Part shown: positions 7,562-14,810 of the stretch, one piece after another
Layout: each line of letters opens with the position of its first letter
Position numbering within the stretch: the first letter of the stretch is position 1
Assembly: GCA_045809925.1 (NCBI GenBank)
Contig: JBJMWX010000097.1
Span: 1-18,345 of the forward strand
Origin: CADDYX01 sp045809925
GTDB lineage: Bacteria; Verrucomicrobiota; Verrucomicrobiia; Chthoniobacterales; UBA10450
DNA: 18,345 nucleotides
Direction: 5' to 3'
Notes under the pieces: generated by a model
Seen by the model: only the letters and a program-made list of their open reading frames with translations
Databases searched by the model: none
Told to the model about the DNA's origin: nothing
Program-made: the position numbers and the translations under genes

Positions 7562-8092
7562 TCAATAGCGCAGAAACGATACGACCGGCGTCGGCGCGAC
7601 CTTGTCCCGGCCATGCAGAAACTCGAGCTCAATCAGGAACTGCGCTTCGACTAATTCGCCGCCCATTTTCTTGATCAGCGCCGCGGCCGCCGCGGAAGTG
7701 CCGCCGGTGGCGAGCAAGTCGTCGATAAGAACAATCCGTTCGCCGCGGTTAATTGCGTCGACGTGCATCTCCATCTCGGCTTCGCCGTACTCGAGCGTGT
7801 AGGACGCGGTCTCCGTCTTGTAGGGCAGCTTGCCGCGCTTGCGGATCGGGACGAACCCGACGCCGAGCTCGTAGGCGACAGCCGACCCGAAGAGAAATCC
7901 ACGGGCGTCGATTCCGACCACTTTGTCGATTTGCCGGCCGCGACAGCGCTCAAGAAAAATGTCGATCGAGGCACGAAACAGCTGCGCGTCGGCGAGGATC
8001 GGCGTGATGTCTTTGAACACGATCCCTTTCTTCGGAAAATCCGCCACATCGCGCACGCCTGCGCGCAGCTTCTCGAGTTGCTCAGCCGACAT
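7562..8092 (-). CDS. apt: Adenine phosphoribosyltransferase
   Basis: A 176-residue purine salvage enzyme that makes AMP from adenine and PRPP in the cytosol. Diagnostic segments are DFPKKGIVFKDITPIL (18-33), GIDARGFLFG (60-69), the flexible-loop region RKRGKLPYKT with SYTLEYG, and the PRPP-binding loop VLIDDLLATGGTSAA (121-135). Length and motif order are those of the family. The ATG at 8092 follows a good promoter candidate so closely that the transcript would be essentially leaderless, which also supports this start. It is a single-gene unit, divergent from hemX. Confidence 0.97.
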   Translation of the reverse strand: MSAEQLEKLRAGVRDVADFPKKGIVFKDITPILADAQLFRASIDIFLERCRGRQIDKVVGIDARGFLFGSAVAYELGVGFVPIRKRGKLPYKTETASYTLEYGEAEMEMHVDAINRGERIVLIDDLLATGGTSAAAAALIKKMGGELVEAQFLIELEFLHGRDKVAPTPVVSFLRY

Positions 8093-8099
8093 CCCGCGG

Positions 8100-8127
8100 A
8101 TGCTACGGTGGGCCAGACAAACGTCAA
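8100..8127 (-). promoter_or_regulatory. Candidate apt promoter giving a leaderless transcript
   Basis: On the minus strand TTGACG (8122-8127, five of six) is separated by 16 bases from TAGCAT (8100-8105, four of six). Only seven bases lie between the -10 box and the apt ATG, so transcription would start at or within a base or two of the start codon. Confidence 0.5.
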
Positions 8128-8139
8128 CGGCGTCCAGAG

Positions 8140-8168
8140 TTGCCGTTGCTGAGGGCGCCTCCTACAGT
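8140..8168 (+). promoter_or_regulatory. Candidate promoter of the hemX-hemA-hemC-cobA/hemD run
   Basis: TTGCCG (8140-8145) and TACAGT (8163-8168) each match four of six consensus positions and are spaced by exactly 17 bases. The -10 box ends eleven bases before the hemX ATG at 8180, predicting a 5' leader of only about five bases. It could drive the whole downstream heme and chaperone run. Confidence 0.4.
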
Positions 8169-8179
8169 GGCGGCCTGCG

Positions 8180-8974
8180 ATGGATCGGCGACTGCTAATT
8201 CTCTCCACCGTCTGCTACCTCGTGGCGGTCGTCCGCACCGGGATGATGCTGCGTGCCGGCGTTTTTCGATCCGGCCGTTTCAATTTCATTGCAATCAGCT
8301 TCGGCTTCCTGCTTCAAACAGCGTTTCTCTCGTTGCGCGGCCACGCTTTGCATCGATGTCCGCTGACTAATCTCTTCGAGGTCTTTGTCTTTCTCGCCTG
8401 GTCGCTCGCCTTGATCTACATGCTGGTGGGCCCGGCTTATCGGCTGTCGCTCATGGGAGCGTTCACCGCGCCGGTGATTTTCGTGCTTCAGACGTTCGCG
8501 CTCCTGGCGCCGATCGACCAGCCACACCTGGTCAGCGGACCGGTGAATCCATGGCTCGAGTTTCACGCCTCGATCTCAATCATTGCCTACGGCGCGTTCG
8601 CCCTCGCGGGCATCGCAGGCGTGATGTACCTCGTGCAGGAGCGACAATTAAAGAGGCGGCAACTGCATTCGTTCTTTTATCATTTACCACCCCTGAGTGA
8701 GCTCTTCAGCGCGCTGACCCGGCTCCTCTGGCTGGGTTTCGCGCTGTATACCGCCGGATTGGTGAGCGGATTTTTTACCCGACAGCCCTTGCCGTGGGCG
8801 AAGGTCGCGTGCGCCTTCGTCGTATGGCTGATTTACGCCGGGATCCTGCAGGGGCGTTACTGGCGAAACCTGGCGCCCAAACGGGTGGCCGCGCTTTGCC
8901 TGGCCGGCTTTGTCGCCGCAATCTCCGTCCTCTGGGCAATTGAGTTCACTTCGCAAAAATTGCCGCCGCAATGA
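8180..8974 (+). CDS. hemX: HemX/CcsA-like membrane protein of the cytochrome c assembly family
   Basis: A 264-residue integral membrane protein with about eight hydrophobic segments. PLTNLFEVFVFLAWSLALIY (61-80) and WLEFHASISIIAYGAFALAG (125-144) are typical of the CcsA/HemX family. The tryptophan-rich WWD loop of true cytochrome c synthases (WG..W.WDP.E) is absent; the equivalent region reads TRQPLPWAKVACAFVVWLIYA. This fits HemX, which in Bacillus lies beside hemA and affects glutamyl-tRNA reductase levels. The ATGA overlap with hemA supports that role. A heme-handling or assembly role is also possible. The ATG at 8180 follows a suitable promoter candidate. Confidence 0.85.
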   Translation: MDRRLLILSTVCYLVAVVRTGMMLRAGVFRSGRFNFIAISFGFLLQTAFLSLRGHALHRCPLTNLFEVFVFLAWSLALIYMLVGPAYRLSLMGAFTAPVIFVLQTFALLAPIDQPHLVSGPVNPWLEFHASISIIAYGAFALAGIAGVMYLVQERQLKRRQLHSFFYHLPPLSELFSALTRLLWLGFALYTAGLVSGFFTRQPLPWAKVACAFVVWLIYAGILQGRYWRNLAPKRVAALCLAGFVAAISVLWAIEFTSQKLPPQ

Positions 8975-10032
8975 ACCTGTTCTGCGTCGGGATCAGTCAT
9001 CACACGGCGGATGTCGATACCCGCGAGCGCTACGCAGCGCCGAAACGCGACGCCCTCATGCACCGGAGCGGCTGCTCTGAATTATTGCTCCTGAACACGT
9101 GCAACCGGGTGGAAGTTTACGCCGTTGCGGAGCGGCCGGCGGCCACCGCGGATATAGCGCGCTGGCTCGCCGACGAAGAAGCCCAACATGAGCATGATCA
9201 CACGTCATTCTATCGCTACGAGGGAGACGAGTGCGTCCAGCATCTCTTCCGCGTCGCGTCGGGTTTTGATTCAATGGTCGTCGGCGAGACGGAGATTCTC
9301 GGACAGGCGAAGAAAGCGTACGAGCAGGCGCGCGCGAGTGGGAGCGCCGGACGCTATCTGCATCGTCTTTTCCAGCGCGCTTTTCGCGTCGCGAAAGAGG
9401 TTCGCACCCTTACCGACATTACGCGCGGCGCGGTTTCGGTCGGCTCGGTTGCGGTCGAGCTTGCGGGCAAGATATTTGGCCGACTAGGCGACTGCCGCGT
9501 GCTCGTGCTCGGGGCGGGGGAAACGAGCGAGCGTACAGCGCGTGCACTGGTTTCACGCGGGGTGCGCGATCTGCGCGTGAGCAATCGTTCGTATGACCGA
9601 GCGGAAGCGCTGGCGGCGCTCGTCGCCGGGCGGGCGGTGCCGTTTTCCGACTGGCTGAGCCAGTGCGCGGAAGTCGACATTTTGATCACTTCAACCGCGG
9701 CCGAAGAACCGCTCCTCACACCGGCGGTGCTGGAGCCGATCCTGAGACGACGCGCGGACCGGCCGCTTTTCATTATCGACATTGCCGTGCCGCGTGACGT
9801 CGCGCCGGAGGTGAACTCGCTCGATGGCGTCTATCTCTATGATATCGATTCACTGCGGTCGATTGCTGAGCAGTCGCTCGCGCTGCGCAAGCAACAGGTT
9901 GCCGCCGGTGAGGAGATCATTGCAGAGCACGTGCGCGATTTTAGAACGCGACTGACGGCTAGCCTCGGCGGGCGCACTGGCGCAGCCTATCCGCCGATGG
10001 GCGAGAGGTCGTTGCGGGCCTCCGAGCTGTAG
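8971..10032 (+). CDS. hemA: Glutamyl-tRNA reductase, short C-terminus
   Basis: A 353-residue enzyme that reduces glutamyl-tRNA to glutamate-1-semialdehyde, the first committed step of C5-pathway heme synthesis. The catalytic loop LNTCNRVEVY carries the nucleophile Cys44. VASGFDSMVVGETEILGQ (95-112), the NADPH-binding GAGETS (181-186), SNRSYDRAEALA and IDIAVPRDVAPEV (269-281) follow in order. The family is usually about 400-450 residues; here the protein ends some 70 residues after the start of the spinal helix, so most of the helical dimerisation domain is missing. The next gene starts 10 bases later, leaving no room for a frameshifted remainder. The ATG overlaps the hemX stop by four bases. 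Confidence 0.95.
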   Translation: MNLFCVGISHHTADVDTRERYAAPKRDALMHRSGCSELLLLNTCNRVEVYAVAERPAATADIARWLADEEAQHEHDHTSFYRYEGDECVQHLFRVASGFDSMVVGETEILGQAKKAYEQARASGSAGRYLHRLFQRAFRVAKEVRTLTDITRGAVSVGSVAVELAGKIFGRLGDCRVLVLGAGETSERTARALVSRGVRDLRVSNRSYDRAEALAALVAGRAVPFSDWLSQCAEVDILITSTAAEEPLLTPAVLEPILRRRADRPLFIIDIAVPRDVAPEVNSLDGVYLYDIDSLRSIAEQSLALRKQQVAAGEEIIAEHVRDFRTRLTASLGGRTGAAYPPMGERSLRASEL

Positions 10033-10042
10033 TGACGCTCGC

Positions 10043-10948
10043 ATGAGCGCGGAGCGGGAGAAACTCGTGCTCGGCACGCGCGGCAGCGAGCTGGCGCGGG
10101 CACAATCTCGAATGGTCGAGCAGGTATTGCGGGGTGCACTTCCGCAGCTGGAGATCGAAACAAGAATTATTCGGACGTCCGGAGACGAGGATGGTCGGCG
10201 GACACCGGTCCCGAGCGATCCACGCTTTGGCAGGAAAGGCATGTTTACGGGCGAGATTGAGCGCGCGTTGCTCGCGCGTGAGATCGACCTCGCCGTCCAT
10301 AGCGCGAAGGATCTTCCGAGCGAAATGACAGCCGCGCTCGAGATCGGTGCAGTCTTGCGAAGGGCACCGGTCGGCGATGTGCTGGTATCAAAGCACGAGA
10401 CGTTGGGTAGTGCGGCGGTCATCGGGACGTCGAGCGTGCGGCGGCAACATCAAGTGCGCGCCAAATGGCCGCAGGCACGAACGGCAGAACTCCGCGGCAA
10501 TGTCCCGACGCGTCTGAGAAAGTTGGAGGAGCGCGACGACCTCGATGCCATCATTCTCGCGCGCGCCGGGCTCGAGCGCCTCGGCCTCTCGCCCGAGTTT
10601 CACACGGCGGAGCTGCCGCTCGATGAATTCGTTCCCGCGGGCGGGCAGGGGATTATCGCGTTACAAATTCGCAGCGATGACGATTCGTGCAGAGAACTTC
10701 TCGCGCAGATTGATCACTCGTCGACGCGGCTTTGCCTGCGTGCTGAGCGGGAATTTCTGCGGCTGCTGCAGGGCGATTGCAACTCGCCGGTGGGCGTCCT
10801 GGCGACGAGTGGCGGTGGCAAGATGACCTTACGCGCGCAGGTTTTCGATAACTTCGGCGCGAAGCCGCGGGCGGGCGAGACGGAACGGAACGAGGACGTA
10901 GCGCCGGAGAAGCTCGCAGCTGCGATGTTCGAAAAGCTGAATGGATAA
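10043..10948 (+). CDS. hemC: Hydroxymethylbilane synthase (porphobilinogen deaminase)
   Basis: A 301-residue cytosolic enzyme that joins four porphobilinogens into hydroxymethylbilane. The N-terminal strand LVLGTRGSELARAQ (8-21), the catalytic-Asp segment AVHSAKDLPSEM (Asp90), and IGTSSVRRQHQV (127-138) are seen. So is PAGGQGIIALQIR (198-210). The cofactor-binding loop LLQGDCNSPVGV carries Cys246, to which the dipyrromethane cofactor attaches. Length is normal. It starts 10 bases after hemA and overlaps the next gene by eight bases, so the three are surely co-transcribed. No SD precedes the ATG. The porphobilinogen source, HemB, must be encoded elsewhere. Confidence 0.97.
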   Translation: MSAEREKLVLGTRGSELARAQSRMVEQVLRGALPQLEIETRIIRTSGDEDGRRTPVPSDPRFGRKGMFTGEIERALLAREIDLAVHSAKDLPSEMTAALEIGAVLRRAPVGDVLVSKHETLGSAAVIGTSSVRRQHQVRAKWPQARTAELRGNVPTRLRKLEERDDLDAIILARAGLERLGLSPEFHTAELPLDEFVPAGGQGIIALQIRSDDDSCRELLAQIDHSSTRLCLRAEREFLRLLQGDCNSPVGVLATSGGGKMTLRAQVFDNFGAKPRAGETERNEDVAPEKLAAAMFEKLNG

Positions 10949-12455
10949 AAAGGCAAAATGTTACCTGGTGGGTGCCGGACCGGGCGACCTCGGCCTCGTT
11001 ACCCTGCGTGCGAAAGAGCTGATCGAGCAGGCGGATGTGATCGTCTACGATTATCTCTGCAATCCCGAAATGCTGAACTGGGCGCGCGACGATGTGGAGC
11101 TGATCTACGCGGGCAAAAAGGCCGGCGATCACACGCTCACTCAGGAGGCGATCAACGCATTACTCGTTGAGAAGACACAGGCAGGTCGGAATGTGGTGCG
11201 TCTCAAGGGCGGCGATCCGTTCCTGTTCGGCCGCGGCGGCGAAGAAGCGCAAGCCCTGGCTGCGGCAGGCTTGCAATTTCAACTCGTCCCCGGCGTCACT
11301 TCGGCAACTGCAGCACCGGCTTATGCTGGAATTCCAGTCACGCATCGCGGAATCGCTTCGCATGTGACGTTCTTCACCGGACACGAAGATCTGGCGAAGA
11401 CTGAGAGCGCGATCGACTTTGCCGCGCTGGCGAAGCTCGGCGGCACGCAGGTCATGCTGATGGGTGTCGAGCGACTGGATGCGATTGCGCGAGAGTTAAT
11501 CGGGAACGGCATGCGCGCTGATTTGCCAGTGGCGCTGATTCGCTGGGCGACAACAGGCCGGCAGAAGACACTTGTCGGCACGCTGGAAACTATCGCGCAG
11601 CGTGCGGTCGACGCGGAATTCGAAGCACCAGCGGTGGCGATTTTCGGCGAGGTTGTTTCACTTCGTCGCGAGCTGAACTGGTTCGAAAACCGTCCATTGG
11701 CGGGGAAACGGATCGTGGTCACGCGGACGCGGAGACAAGCGGGCGTGCTCAGCGGGGGGCTGCGGGATCTCGGCGCGGACGTCATCGAGCTGCCAACCAT
11801 TCGGATCGAGCCGCCGAGCGACCTGCGCGCGTTTGCCGAGCTGGTGCAGGATGCGCATTCCTACGACTGGATCGTTTTTACCAGCCCGAACGGCGTGAAT
11901 GCGTTCTTCGACCTGTTCTACAAACTGTACGACGACGCGCGGGAGATCGGAGGCGTGCGGATCGCTGCAATCGGTTCCGGCACGGCCGCACGCCTGAAGG
12001 ATTTTCGGCTGCATGTCGATCTGCAGCCGCCGGAATTCGTCGCCGAATCCCTCGTGAAGGAATTCCAGAGCCAGGGCGGCGTCGAAAATCTTAGAATTCT
12101 CCTGGCACGCGCGGAGCAGGCGCGGGACGTGCTTTCCAAGCAACTCTCGACCTTAGGGGCAATTGTGGATGAAGGTTTTGCTTATCGAACAGTGCCAGAA
12201 ACGCGCGACCAAACCGGCGCGCGCCGCCGGCTTATGGAGGAGGGCGCGGATCTGATCACGTTCACGAGCTCATCCACAGTCGACAATTTTTTGGCGCTCA
12301 GTTTGTCCTGGCCGGCTGGAATGCAGGTCGGGACGATCGGACCGGTAACCTCGAAGACCGCGCGAGAGCGCGGGCTGAAGGTCGATTTCGAAGCGCGCCA
12401 GCACGACATACCGGGTCTGGTCGAGGCGATTAAAAAATTTTACGGCAGCCGATAA
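10941..12455 (+). CDS. cobA-hemD: Fused uroporphyrinogen-III C-methyltransferase and uroporphyrinogen-III synthase
   Basis: A 504-residue bifunctional protein. Residues about 5-245 are the SAM-dependent methyltransferase (SUMT/CobA), with YLVGAGPGDLGLVTLRA (8-24), VRLKGGDPFLFGRGGEEA (86-103), VPGVTSATAAPAYAGIPVTHR (116-136) and VMLMGV. Residues about 253-500 are HemD, with GKRIVVTRTRRQAG (255-268), YDWIVFTSPNGVNAFF (308-323), IAAIGSGTAARL and ITFTSSSTVDNF (439-450). HemD closes hydroxymethylbilane to uroporphyrinogen III, and CobA methylates it toward precorrin-2, for siroheme or cobalamin. This fusion is known in several phyla. The start overlaps hemC by eight bases. The protein thus sits at the branch point between heme and siroheme/B12. 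Confidence 0.95.
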   Translation: MDKKAKCYLVGAGPGDLGLVTLRAKELIEQADVIVYDYLCNPEMLNWARDDVELIYAGKKAGDHTLTQEAINALLVEKTQAGRNVVRLKGGDPFLFGRGGEEAQALAAAGLQFQLVPGVTSATAAPAYAGIPVTHRGIASHVTFFTGHEDLAKTESAIDFAALAKLGGTQVMLMGVERLDAIARELIGNGMRADLPVALIRWATTGRQKTLVGTLETIAQRAVDAEFEAPAVAIFGEVVSLRRELNWFENRPLAGKRIVVTRTRRQAGVLSGGLRDLGADVIELPTIRIEPPSDLRAFAELVQDAHSYDWIVFTSPNGVNAFFDLFYKLYDDAREIGGVRIAAIGSGTAARLKDFRLHVDLQPPEFVAESLVKEFQSQGGVENLRILLARAEQARDVLSKQLSTLGAIVDEGFAYRTVPETRDQTGARRRLMEEGADLITFTSSSTVDNFLALSLSWPAGMQVGTIGPVTSKTARERGLKVDFEARQHDIPGLVEAIKKFYGSR

Positions 12456-12461
12456 AGACGA

Positions 12462-13145
12462 ATGAAGATCACCGACGAATTTGCATCTGCGATGCAACAG
12501 CTCAGCGCACAGGCGGAGCGGGAGCTTTCGCCCGCTGCGAGCACACGGCTGGAAGGACAGCTGCACGAGCTGCTGAATGAGTTTCGCGCGCTCGGAGCCC
12601 GGGTCGGCCGACTGGAAGATGTGATTGCGAACATTGCGTCGAAGTTTTCCGCTGGCCCGACTGCGCCGCCGGAGCTGGCGCTCGGATTTCAGAAGCTCGA
12701 CGAGCAACTCTCCGCGATCAGGGAGAGCGAATCGGTCAATCACCGACTGTTCGACACCCTGCACGACGAGCTGATCCGTTACAGGGATAATTTCCTGCAC
12801 GAATCGCTGCAAAAGCCGTTCATCCGCGATCTCGTTCTACTTTTCGATGACCTGAGCGCGATTGCTTCGCAGTTGGCCACGACGAGCGACTCAGGGGGTT
12901 TCTCCAACGCGCGGCAAAACCTCGATAACGCCCTTCATTCCCTGGTTGAGATCCTGCACCGGCTCGAGGTGAGCGAGATCGAGCCTCAGGAAAAGGTCGA
13001 TCGCAAGCTGCACAAAGTCGTCAGCTTCGAGCCGGCGGATTATCCCGACGAAGACGGCCGCATCATCATGCGGGTGAAGCGTGGATTCCTCTGGCGCGAC
13101 AAAGTTTTGCGGCCGGAAGAAGTGGTCGCCAAGCGCCTCGCATAG
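12462..13145 (+). CDS. grpE: Divergent GrpE-family nucleotide exchange factor
   Basis: A 227-residue protein. Residues about 1-85 are charged and helical, with coiled-coil character (LEGQLHELLNEFRALGARVGRLEDVIANI in part). Residues about 90-227 match the GrpE core: a helical part with RYRDNFLHESLQKPFIRDLV and then the C-terminal beta-wing region EVSEIEPQEKVDRKLHKVV, followed by DGRIIMRVKRGFLWRDKVLRPEEVVAKR. GrpE releases ADP from Hsp70. It is more divergent than a housekeeping GrpE and sits directly before an atypical Hsp70, so it is probably that protein's dedicated partner. It starts six bases after cobA-hemD, apparently in the same transcript. No CIRCE heat-shock operator was seen near it. 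Confidence 0.85.
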   Translation: MKITDEFASAMQQLSAQAERELSPAASTRLEGQLHELLNEFRALGARVGRLEDVIANIASKFSAGPTAPPELALGFQKLDEQLSAIRESESVNHRLFDTLHDELIRYRDNFLHESLQKPFIRDLVLLFDDLSAIASQLATTSDSGGFSNARQNLDNALHSLVEILHRLEVSEIEPQEKVDRKLHKVVSFEPADYPDEDGRIIMRVKRGFLWRDKVLRPEEVVAKRLA

Positions 13146-13159
13146 TCGCTTAGGAAGCG

Positions 13160-13175
13160 GCGGAAATTCCTCCGC
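13160..13175. other. Small inverted repeat in the grpE-Hsp70 gap
   Basis: GCGGA and TCCGC flank the six bases AATTCC. The 99-bp gap (13146-13244) shows no convincing promoter and no CIRCE element. This hairpin is weak and may be chance. Confidence 0.2.
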
Positions 13176-13244
13176 AGAACCGGCACGGAACCTGCATTTA
13201 GCGGGGTGGGGTATCGTGTTGTCGTCGATCTCGCATTAAACCGA

Positions 13245-14807
13245 ATGAAAAGTCGCAAAGCAGTTGGCATTGATCTGGGCACCACCTTTTCGGCTGTCGC
13301 CCATATCGACGCCTACGGAAAGCCACAGATCATTCCGAACTCCGAAACCGAGCGGATTACTCCGTCGGTTATTCTGTTTGACGGCTCGAATGTGATCGTC
13401 GGCACGATCGCGAAAAACAGCACGGTGGCGGAAGCAGAACGCATCGTCGATTTCGTGAAACGAGAGATCGGCAAGCCGAAGGAGCAATTTCACCGCGAGT
13501 TTGGCGGCAAGGTCTACTCGGCCGAGGAATTGTCGGCGTTGATCCTGAAGAAGCTAAAAGGCGACGCCGAGAAGTATCTCAACGAAGAGATCACGGACGC
13601 GGTCATCACCGTGCCGGCATATTTCAACGACGCCGAACGCACCGCCACGATCACGGCGGGACAGCTGGCGGGGTTCAATGTTTTGCAGATCATCAACGAG
13701 CCCACCGCGGCGGCGGTCGCTTACGGGCTCGACAAGCTGGATGAGGACCAGACGGTTTTTGTTTTCGATCTCGGCGGCGGCACCTTCGACGTCACGATCA
13801 TGCGGATTCACGACAGCAAGATCCAGATGCTGGCAACGAACGGCGATCACCGCCTCGGCGGCAAAGACTGGGATGACGTGATCGTGAACATGGTCGCCGA
13901 GGAGTTCGATCGCCAGCACGGCGAAAACCCGCTCCTCGATCTGGAAAGTTATCAGGACCTGCAAAGCCGTGCGCTGGCCGCAAAGATTCAGCTCTCCAGC
14001 CGCATGCGCACTGCAATCATCCACAGTCACAATGGCAAGAGCGTGAAAGTCGAGCTGACGCGCGAGCAATTTGAGGAAAAGACCCGGCCCCTGATCGAAA
14101 AATGCAAGACGATCTGTGAAATCGTGCTCGAAGAGGCGCAGCTTACCTGGGGCGATATCCAAAAGGTGCTCCTCGTCGGTGGAATGACTCGCATGCCGAT
14201 GGTGCAGAATATGATCGCGGAGCTTTCGCATGCCCCGTTGATCGACGATGTTAACCCCGACGAAGCAGTCGCAATCGGTGCCGCGGTCCAGGGCGTCCTG
14301 TCATTGCTTCAGGAGGAGGAGGAGACCGGCGAAAAGGTAGTGTCCGACCAGACGCGCCAGCAGTTTTCCGGACGCGAGGGCGGCCTGATGCAGGTGACCG
14401 ACATCACCTCGCACACTCTCGGTGTCGTGCTTTGGGACGAAGCGCATCTGGAGGAGTATGTGTTTCCGATGATTCGCAAAATGACAGCGATTCCGGCAGT
14501 GGCGAAGAATTCATTTGGGACGGCAAGCGCGAACATGCAACGAGCCGTGGTTCGAATCGTGGAAGGGGAAAGCACGGTACCCGCGGAATGCACTCCGCTC
14601 GGCATTTGCGACGTGCGGCTGCCGGCCTTTCTGCCGAAGGGTTCGCCGGTGGAGCTCACCTACGAGTACAATGCCAACCAGGTGCTCGAAGTCGCTGTGA
14701 ATGCTTGCGGTAATCAGGCCAAAGTATCGATCGAGCGCAAGACCGGTCTCGCGCCGGACGAGATCGCGGAAGCCGCCGATGCTCTCAAGGCGCTGACGGT
14801 CGAGTAG
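13245..14807 (+). CDS. Lidless Hsp70-family (DnaK-like) chaperone
   Basis: A 520-residue Hsp70. The nucleotide-binding domain is complete: AVGIDLGTTFSAVA (6-19), VPAYFNDAERTATITAG (123-139), INEPTAAAVAYGLD, FDLGGGTFDVTI (174-185) and VLLVGGMTRMPMVQ (308-321). The linker region holds an acidic insert (LLQEEEETGEK, about 354-364). A beta-type substrate domain from about residue 382 (MQVTDITSHTLGVV) to about 505 follows. The helical lid (SBD-alpha) of DnaK is missing; canonical DnaK is about 600-640 residues. The ATG at 13245 is chosen over an in-frame GTG at 13206 because the family start MKSRKAVGIDLG follows it. Flanking genes supply a GrpE and a J-like protein, so this looks like a self-contained chaperone set rather than the housekeeping DnaK. 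Confidence 0.93.
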   Translation: MKSRKAVGIDLGTTFSAVAHIDAYGKPQIIPNSETERITPSVILFDGSNVIVGTIAKNSTVAEAERIVDFVKREIGKPKEQFHREFGGKVYSAEELSALILKKLKGDAEKYLNEEITDAVITVPAYFNDAERTATITAGQLAGFNVLQIINEPTAAAVAYGLDKLDEDQTVFVFDLGGGTFDVTIMRIHDSKIQMLATNGDHRLGGKDWDDVIVNMVAEEFDRQHGENPLLDLESYQDLQSRALAAKIQLSSRMRTAIIHSHNGKSVKVELTREQFEEKTRPLIEKCKTICEIVLEEAQLTWGDIQKVLLVGGMTRMPMVQNMIAELSHAPLIDDVNPDEAVAIGAAVQGVLSLLQEEEETGEKVVSDQTRQQFSGREGGLMQVTDITSHTLGVVLWDEAHLEEYVFPMIRKMTAIPAVAKNSFGTASANMQRAVVRIVEGESTVPAECTPLGICDVRLPAFLPKGSPVELTYEYNANQVLEVAVNACGNQAKVSIERKTGLAPDEIAEAADALKALTVE

Positions 14808-14810
14808 GGC

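Noticed and set aside
8180..8974. True cytochrome c synthase CcsA
   Set aside because: The WWD heme-binding loop is absent and the gene overlaps hemA, which fits HemX better.
9950..10042. Frameshift explaining the short hemA
   Set aside because: hemC starts 10 bases after the hemA stop, so no sequence remains that could encode the missing domain.
13146..13244. CIRCE or other heat-shock operator before the Hsp70 gene
   Set aside because: No TTAGCACTC/GAGTGCTAA-type inverted repeat is present; only a weak 5-bp stem was found.
13206..13244. GTG start adding 13 residues to the Hsp70
   Set aside because: The added residues do not belong to the Hsp70 fold, and the ATG at 13245 gives the usual short N-terminus before GIDLGTT.
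13554..14231. 225-codon minus-strand frame inside the Hsp70 gene
   Set aside because: Antisense to a clearly coding Hsp70 with intact motifs; no recognisable domain of its own.
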